Part shown: positions 56,245-64,000 of the stretch, piece after piece
Position numbering within the stretch: position 1 is the stretch's first letter
Layout: each line of letters begins with the position of its first letter
DNA from: Aphrophora alni
Taxonomy: Eukaryota > Arthropoda > Insecta > Hemiptera > Aphrophoridae
Reading direction: 5' to 3'
Assembly: GCA_963513935.1 (NCBI GenBank)
Contig: OY740767.1
Coordinates: 151,224,431-151,288,430 of the forward strand
Length of the DNA: 64,000 bases
Notes under the pieces: generated by a model
The model's database searches: none
Seen by the model: only the letters and a program-made list of their open reading frames with translations
Told to the model about the DNA's origin: nothing
Program-made: the position numbers and the translations under genes

Positions 56245-58213
56245 AGATTCGGCTAAGTGTACGCGGTCTCCAGCCAGCCGGAGCTTCCAGCTGGTCAAAA
56301 GAAGTGGAGACGGTCACACATACATTTGTGTCGTAAAAAAGTCCCCCTATTCAAACACCTGCCAATTAATTTCATTATTCCTTTAGTCACTGTTTTACCA
56401 TGTTGTTATGTTCTTGTAATTTGAAAGACATAAATACTTAATCTAAATACTTTGTTAATTAATACGACTGAAAAAGAATATTTTCTGGCATGAAGAATTT
56501 TTAACCTTGGGTTGACAAAATGTGGTAGGTATTGGGATTTAGCGAGACACAAGCATAGTTATTGCAAGAAACTTAAGGTACTTATTACCAGAATTAAAAT
56601 TATATATCCTGTTGTGTGACATCTTACCAGTTTCTTATTGAAAAAATAAACTAATGTAAAAATCCAAACTATCATTTGTAGACACATAAACTTTAAATAT
56701 TACCTAATGATATTTGTACCTGAACAAGAGGGAAAGCATTACTTTAAACCAAAGTAGGCCTAGTTGAAAACAACCAGTGTTGTAAGATTTTATCTTTTCT
56801 ATGAATTATAAAGATTAAAAAAAAAATTACTGTTACATGAGTTTAAAATGTAATGAAAGGCCGAAATGAGATCTTAAATGTTTTCATGTGAATTTCTAGA
56901 CACTGTAACTTTGGATCACCCCCATTGTTCTTCTGTTTAATATCTGCAGTAGTAAAAATAAATAATAATAAATTCTAGGCACAAAATATCATTGTGGGCC
57001 TAACTGACTTTTCATCGGGTGATATAGAGGTCAGCACATCAAGTTTTAGCTTTCGTGACCTAAATTCGCTACTAATCATAGCTATCCATTTCTCCTCATG
57101 ATGTTACCTCAACATCGAAATTTTTGAAACCCTCACAATGATCAATCCAAGAACCTTCTGCGTTCAAGCCACTAGACCAACCAAGGACAAATTATCTGTG
57201 GTAGTGCATACCCGTAATCAACCACAGTTTCAAATATTCAAAACTTCAACTAATCACAAATTCTGTTGATTTCAATAACTTTAAAAGTACTGAAATAACA
57301 CATAAACATAAAAAGAATTAAATTAATAATACAATGTAAAAAAAATCAGAAAAACAAACTTAAATGTTCAACATTTATTGTGGTTCATACAGTTGTAATA
57401 CGTTCAGTTTACAGTGATAGAAAATAGTATAAAAGAGGAGAATAGAGACCACATGAAACAAATGAAAAGTATAAAATTTAAATGAAAGACTCAAGTTATG
57501 GCAAATTACGTGTCACAGACAAAAATAATCAAAAATGCATTGAAAATAATACTTATATTAGCCTATTACTATTTGCTAGTTTGACTAATTCACAACTCGG
57601 AGTACATAAATCTGGAATACAAACTTTTACAATACATATATATTTTGTTTCAAATATGTATTAATTGGATTTCTAAAAATTATATACTATTATGCTGAAT
57701 ATAATATAAATAGTTTAAGCAAATTTATTTAGCTAGATTATTTCACCACTCTGAGTTAAAAATAAAAACTGCAACTAAAACTTCTTTAAAACAACAAATT
57801 TTGAAATCATTAATGTACAGGCCTATTTCTAAAAACATACATTACTAGGCTAAGTACAGTTTAAATAGCAAATTAATTTGCTTAACTATTTTACATTCTG
57901 AGTTAACTTAAAACTTCAAAAATAAATATATTACAAAAATTATTTAAAACAAATTTTTTAATTTATTTTTCTAAAAATTAATATTATTAACTTGAGTAAT
58001 AATAATAAATGTTTTAACCAAACTTAATTTTTTTCGTCGTATTTACAAATTTTAAAACATGACTTTCACGTAGAGTTTATGTCATCACTTAACAGCTGTG
58101 TGATATCACGACTTCTTCATACGTTTTAAAAAGAAATAGCTGCAAATAGGTATAAAAACAAACTCAGATTCCCCAGAAGAGTTGAACACTAAATGTGAAC
58201 AAGAAAACTTGAG
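56245..58213. other. Intergenic stretch downstream of ZNF706-like copy 2
   Basis: It likely includes the copy 2 3' UTR. A minus-strand tRNA-like segment near 57120-57190 (GGTCTAGTGGCTTGAACG, then TTCTTGGATTGATC) may be a SINE scrap. Nothing else was recognised. Confidence 0.4.
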
Positions 58214-61085
58214 TCATACTGCCACGTCTTTCAAGTCATCAGGGAGTGGATTTTTAGGATGTTTGTTTTCAAAGTGTTGTCTGTACGTTTTTGGATCTGG
58301 CATCTGTGCCTATAACAAAAGAAAATAGAAAATAATTCGATTACTAAAAATAAGTGGTAATTATTAAGCCTACTAAATCATTATTTTTAAAATATTCAAG
58401 ATTCCATAACTTTAAATCATAGCTTCAAAATAAAAATAATATTAAAAATGAAAAGTGCAAAATATATATACTATTAGGTTATTGTACAGTTGTTTCTCTA
58501 GCAAATTGCTTACACTGGATCAAATTAAAGCACAAACATAATACATGTTTTGTTCAAAGATTTACTTTTATATGAAATAGGAATATTATTATGTTGCAAA
58601 TTTCTAAGGTATATTTTATTCTTTCATCATGTATTAGGCATAAAGGCTTGTTATAAGAGATATAAACTAATGGGTCCCATTGTTCGAAATCGACCAAATG
58701 TTTTTTCCATAACTGCCTTTATTTGTAATTTGATCAAGTAAAATTTTAACAGGCCTAAAGTCATTGGAACATATGATTCTATGGTTATTGGTTTTACCAA
58801 AGAACATTTGGGCCCATCATTAGTATGATACTTTTATTTCTTTGATTGAAGATTGTTTGTCATAAATTAGTTAATCCGTATTCTTTATGTTCAGTTAAAG
58901 ATGGAGCTTTTTCCTCCTTTTTTTTAGGTATCACACCCTGGTCATTTTCAGAATATGAAGAATATTTCAAAACACTATAATGTCCTATATCTACATTGCC
59001 AATCAAAACTAAATTGCATATTAAACCACCGGTCCAAAAATAATTATGTCTAATTTCTTGCTCTATGGACTCTAAATAAATAATTTGGGTATAACTGGCT
59101 AAAACACTGAAGTTTAGCATTGCCAGGATACTCACCATCTCTTGAAAGCAACTATTTGTACGACTTGGCGTTATATATAAGTGTACAGTACGACATATCG
59201 CCAACAATAAAATCTTTGTAATTCTCTCAATTGTAAACAATGTGTTTAACAACTTGAAGGCGAATTTCACGATGATGATAGTATGTGGTGACCGTTTAGA
59301 AAATAATAAATACATAGAAACAATCAATATCTGCCGCTTACTATTGCTATTATTCTACTTTGCATTAACATTAACACATAAAAAAAAAGCACATTCAAAA
59401 TAATCAAACTTTTACTAGTATAAAAAGTAACAGGCAATAATAAGTACATAAATATTAGACGTCGCCAACAATATAATACACCAGTTCATAAACAACACAT
59501 TCAACAAAACAAGCGGATTTCACAATGAGGATTCTGGTGACAGTTTAGAAAATAAGAAATAGATTGAAACAAATAATTTCCGTCACCTACTATTGGTCTT
59601 ATTCTACTTTGCATTAGTATTAATAACACTAATTAAAGCACATTCAAATTAGTCAAACCAGTATACAAAGTGACAGGCTAAATATTTACAAATATTAAAC
59701 AATAACATTATGATGTTTATCAATTATAATATAATATTCAGATGTTATATATGATGATTATCAGCTGTAATGGAGCTGTGTGATATACAAAATTAATATT
59801 TGGCAATTTAAAGCAGGGAAAAAATTTAACTTCAAAGGGGATTCCTGCCCTTTGGTGAATATCTATCGAAATAATAAAGAATTTCAGCAAATCTACGCCT
59901 CTAAGGTGTATTTAATATTTTAAACACAATCATGAGAACGTATTACCAGGACAAGAGCTCAGAACATGCTAAACGAAAGGTTAGGAAGACAAAGAAAGAT
60001 AGACCTATTGACATAGCAGCAAACAAAGAAAGGATAAGGATAATGAAGTTATGAAATCAGATTAAAAACATATCTTGGAATTTATCATAAATAATGAAAG
60101 ACAGTTTACAAAGAAATTAAAAGCAGGATAATCAAACCTACGCAACGTTAAACAAAACAGCAATAAAGTGCAATAAAATGACATCTACAACAGTGGCTCC
60201 TCAGTACATCAATTCCGATTTAGTTAAAATGTTAAGATCCACAAAGATGAACTTTTTGAGATCTACTGGAATTTCCAAACTATAGTGAGTATGTAATGAA
60301 GAAGTGTGAGAAATAATAGATAAACTACAAATAGTGGAGAGTATAAAGATCTGTCTACTTCTCTTAGTAAGGGAAACTCAAAGATATCCTAAACAAAAAA
60401 TGTATATAACCTTGTACTAGAATTTTTACATATAACTCATTTTGTAATGAAATATGACACAAATTTGTTTCAAATGGTACAATAATACACTTTTTTTTTA
60501 CTGAAGATATAAATGGAGGGGCTTTTTCTATTACTTGAGCTTAGCAACTGGAGGAGACCATTTTATAATAGAAACAACAAGAGGTCAGTTAAGACCAAAT
60601 CACAAACAAAAGTAAAACTAGTGGAATTCAAAACAACTCGAAGGCCACTAGAGCTGGAGATCATAGTCTAAGATAACAACCATACCAGTCTCCCAAGGTC
60701 GAGTTTACAACTATCATGTACTATCACTATAATGTACTATTACATTTTAAAATGAACAATGAGACTTACCAAATCCTCTCAACATTTGCAAAATAATTTA
60801 AAATATATTTGAGCATTACGAACCAAGAGACCAGCTAAGTCCAGTCACATACATTCATTTAGCAAGTAGACCCCATATTGAAAGATCTTACGCTACTTAG
60901 ATTTTAATACTTAACAAACTACTTAGATTTCTAATACTTACCTTACATATGGCACAGGCATGCACAAGTGCTTTTTGAGCTGCCTTTTTTTGATCAGTTG
61001 CACTGTGTCCTTGTTGTTTTTTTGTTTTTGCAGCTTTTTCAGCTGCCTTGGCTTGTGACTGAAGTTTCTGCTGCCCTCGAGCCAT
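58214..61085 (-). CDS. ZNF706/SERF-like small zinc-finger protein, copy 2 (two coding exons)
   Basis: This 79-residue protein comes from exon 60942-61085 and exon 58214-58309. Exon 1 reads MARGQQKLQSQAKAAEKAAK and ends HACAICK at AAG|GTAAGT, a consensus donor. Exon 2 reads AQMPDPKTYRQHFENKHPKN, then PLPDDLKDVAV and TGA. All four finger ligands (CAIC, HFENKH) are present. The two copies differ at six residues, all mild (for example K to R, E to D), and at many silent sites, which suggests an old duplication with both copies under constraint. A short exon-like GC-richer segment at about 62011-62060 could be the 5' UTR or promoter. Confidence 0.93.
58423..58744 (-). repeat. Arm 2 of a distant inverted duplication (partner 52934-53254)
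   Basis: It lies within the copy 2 intron and is the inverted match of 52934-53254 over the full length with scattered mismatches. Confidence 0.85.
58860..59190 (-). pseudogene. Possible C-type-lectin-like remnant
   Basis: A minus-strand frame contains NSCFQEM, then IYLESIEQEIRHNYFWTGG, which recalls the C-type lectin pattern (LESxEEQ...YFWTGG). A potential donor (GAGATG|GTGAGT) and acceptor (TTATTTAG|AGTCC) would remove a 60-nt piece between them. The lectin Cys and WND/EPN residues are not seen. The similarity is weak. Confidence 0.25.
59197..59700. repeat. Direct tandem duplication, units of about 250-264 bp
   Basis: Unit 1 (from about 59199) and unit 2 (from about 59463) share CGCCAACAAT, ATTTCACxATGA, GACCGTTTAGAAAATAA / GACAGTTTAGAAAATAA, TATTCTACTTTGCATTA and AAGCACATTCAAA in the same order. 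It is diverged and lies inside the copy 2 intron. Confidence 0.75.
59701..60941. other. Copy 2 intron sequence, no feature seen
   Basis: AT-rich intron without recognisable coding or repeat motifs. Confidence 0.45.
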
Positions 61086-61203
61086 TATCAACTAAATAAA
61101 TATCTGTAACAAAAGCAAATCATAATAATATCTTTTTTCAATGGTTGTTTTAACTAGCCTACATGTGTCAAAATATAAGCTATTCTCATGCCATTGTTTT
61201 TTG

Positions 61204-61400
61204 TTTGTGATTTTTCAATGAAAAAAAGTGACCTACGTATTGAAAACATTATATATTCAGAAGTAAGGTAAAAATCACAAACAAGTGATTTTTACCTTAT
61301 CACTTGTAAGGTAAAGTGATAAGGTAAACTATAAAACAATAAACTATACAAAAAAAATCTGAAAATTAGCAATCACCTTTATGTAAATAGCCTAAATAAA
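61204..61400. repeat. Single copy of the 50445-51232 repeat arm, upstream of ZNF706-like copy 2
   Basis: GTGATTTTTCAATGAAAAAA, then AAAACATTATATATTCAGAA and TCACCTTTATGTAAATAG follow the order of the arm at 51047-51232. The position, about 120 bp 5' of the first coding exon, parallels the arrangement at copy 1. Confidence 0.65.
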
Positions 61401-63967
61401 TAGGCCAACCCTTATTTTGAAACAATGAGATCATATTTAATGTCGGTACAGTACACTAAATAGCCTCGAGAAATACAATACATAATTATCCATATTATAT
61501 CATAAAATCAAATGGAAGGTGTACTCTTATCTAAATTGTAATACATAGACTATCTGTGAATAGGTTCCATCTTTATTTACATAATAATCATACTGCACTT
61601 ACGGGAGTTTTTACAAATTCATAGTTTAGATATTCATACATTTGTAGAACATTTTAGTGTAAGGATTATAAAATACACAATGAATATTTGGTACTATCTA
61701 GTACAAGTTAGGTTAGGTTGGATTTATTTTGATAAATGCACAACTTTATTTATTTGTATATCAAATCTTTTTCATATAAGTTATATAAAGCTAGCATAAT
61801 TTAACTTTTTCTAGTTGTTGAATCTTTGTTGTGTTGGTTATAAATATCATACTGATATTGACCTAATTTTAATATCTTTGAATGTCTAGGCATTTTCTAT
61901 AGAATCTTGTTGAATTTTTTTAATCTATGATGTCTAAAGGTAATATATTCAACAGACATAATTTGTGCACACAATTCTAAAGGTATAAAAAAAAAACCAA
62001 AATTGACATTTTACCTCTTGTTTTTCGTCATGTGCCAGCCGCCATCGTCTATGTTTAGTAAGTCATACGATATGTTACTCTATGCAGTATTACAGTATTT
62101 TGTTTTGAAAGATTAGTTTATGCCATAATGTTTTGACGTTGTTTTTGTTATCTATGGTGTGAATGAAGACTAATCACATGTTATAATTAATTGCGATTGT
62201 TACATTAAAAAAAAGATAGTCTATCATATTGTGAAAGAAATTAGAGTCAAGATATATTAAACTAATTGCATATGACTTGGCAGCACGTACAGTGTTCTCT
62301 AGCCCTTTTAAAAACCTGTTTTTTATGTGTATCTTAGTTCATCAGTTGATTGGAAAGAAATATGATAATCAATTAAATTGTAGCCAATGTGTGCCAAACT
62401 AAATGACTGTGCATTTATGTTTTGTCCATCATTTGGCCAAAAATCTAAGTACAAATAAAATTAGAACCAAGATTTTATAATTTTAATTGATTGATAAAGA
62501 GTCTAAATGTGTCATGTGAAAAAGAAACAAGTGTAAAACTAAGGATTGATTGACAGCATCACCTGAAGGTAATTAATCAAAAACTTTTCACTGGATGTAG
62601 AGACTTGGAAACTTGTCATCAGCAAATCTTCTTCTCCTTTCTTTAAGAAAAATATTCAGCAATAGAAAGAAGAAATCCGATTTGTATTTTCTTTCCAATT
62701 GTAATATTTTCTACTTCTTCAGTTTTTTGTACACTTTTTGTCTTCTTTCATCAGTCAGTGGCTCTGACCAACAGATAACAATACAAAAAATCATGTAATT
62801 TTTTTTCCAATCATCCGAGGACTTTTGATTGTAAAACCTCGGAACTTTTTTCTATGTTACGATTAGTAGGTATTATCTTGAAACCACAATCTTTTGTGAA
62901 ATGTTTCATTTCATGCCATTTTGGTTTCGAGCAATATTATTCTTTTTTGGGTCAAATTGATGAATTATTCCACTAGTTGTTTCGGCACATTAAGCAATAC
63001 AAATGTTTACTTTCTGCAAAGCGTTGCTTAAAATATTGATAACTGGTAGGAACTCAGCAATAACTATTGAACAAACTATAAATTCAATTGCTTTTATGAA
63101 TATTAGAAATCCTTTTACCTCTGACGACTTAAAATGTCTCATATCTTCCAATGTGCTGCTTAATACAGCCTTAATCGCCATGTAGAATCTCTCATATCTT
63201 CCAATATACTGCTTAATGCAGCCATAATTGCCGTGTAGTTTTACTTTACTGCAGCTAAAGATAAGTTGTCCCTCTAATGTTTTGGGGGGCCCATGCCTCC
63301 TCCCCTCGAAACTCCTCCATGTTCGTAATTAAAGTTTTTATAAACCTTAGTTATTGAAACTTAATTCAAATTAGACAACAACATATAAAACCTTAACCCA
63401 TGCATTGTACTTAATTTGTTTGAATTTAACTTAATATTAGTCTAACGATCATGCAGGATGAAATGGTATTAATATCCCTTATTCAGTATAGAAAAGTAAT
63501 ACGTAAGACAGAACTTGACGGACGGACTTTATCTAAAATATTCATGGTAACAAGTAAATATTGTTTATTTTTTTCAGATAGAACTGTTTCTGCCAATTGA
63601 ATATTGAACTGTCTATTATCTTTAGACAATGATAGATTTTGAAAAAATTATTTCAACAAGATTCTTTAGAAAATGGTCTTTTCAGAAATACCAATACCTA
63701 ACGTGTGGAACATAAAAACAATAAATAAGGTAGCTAGCAACAGTTTGAATATACGACATTTTTAGATGTTTTATCTTTTGATGGTAGTATGCCTTTATGA
63801 TAAAATTTGATGTTCAAAGTTAAATATTGATTAATTTTTTTTATTATTAATATTGAGTTGTAAAAAAATAAAGCTTACGACACAGTAAAACAAAAGTCAT
63901 TTGTCCATCAGATTGAATCTACAGTAGGCTACATAACACAATGACTACGCCAGTTCGCTATTTATAT
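61401..63967. other. Intergenic stretch, no gene seen
   Basis: AT-rich. A slightly GC-richer spot at about 62020-62060 may be the promoter or 5' UTR of ZNF706-like copy 2. A near-duplicated 50-bp segment (TCTCATATCTTCCAAT...) occurs at about 63137 and 63189. Confidence 0.4.
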
Positions 63968-64000
63968 GTCACGACAGGTTTGGCCAAGTGGCTATATATA

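Noticed and set aside
57120..57190. Functional tRNA gene on the minus strand
   Set aside because: Only A- and B-box-like segments are present; no cloverleaf could be drawn, so a SINE scrap is more likely.

Overview
The window is about 70% A+T eukaryotic DNA with long introns, GT..AG splice sites and many decayed transposons. The coding content (a group IV insect chitin deacetylase, a ZNF706-like gene pair, piggyBac, mariner, Jockey-like and Penelope-like remnants) points to an insect. A hemipteran is a reasonable guess but is not proven. There are no rRNA, tRNA or CRISPR features.

Main gene: the plus strand from 10056 to 40199 carries 13 coding exons of a chitin deacetylase of the CDA5 type. 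All 13 join in phase and give 1839 residues within the window. The first exons (signal peptide and the usual chitin-binding domain) must lie upstream of position 1 or were not recognised. The 5' half codes a glutamine-rich segment and one giant exon (15843-19658) with about twelve degenerate ~45-residue repeats. The 3' half (30701-40199) codes a complete polysaccharide-deacetylase domain with its Asp-His-His metal site intact.

Distal region: from 46112 to 61085 the minus strand holds two complete two-exon copies of a small ZNF706/SERF-like zinc-finger gene. They have identical exon sizes and a single shared intron position, so they are a tandem duplication that has since taken up a mariner, a LINE fragment and inverted repeats.

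Mobile DNA: 3380-5109 is a broken Mutator-type transposase. 5556-8189 is a structurally intact piggyBac with a 616-residue open frame, matched terminal inverted repeats and TTAA target duplications. A second, non-autonomous piggyBac-type element with a different terminus lies at 28914-29589. Four inverted-repeat loci (25528-25985, 32241-32561, 38400-39021, 43745-43980) each carry a hammerhead-ribozyme-like motif; two of them enclose remnants resembling the C-terminus of Penelope-like elements. Several LINE C-terminal or RT scraps, a mariner with TA target duplications (47811-49076), a LINE tail with 56-bp tandem repeats, an LTR-like GC-rich block and (TA)n-linked foldback repeats make up most of what else can be identified. 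The remaining introns and intergenic stretches show no supported features.
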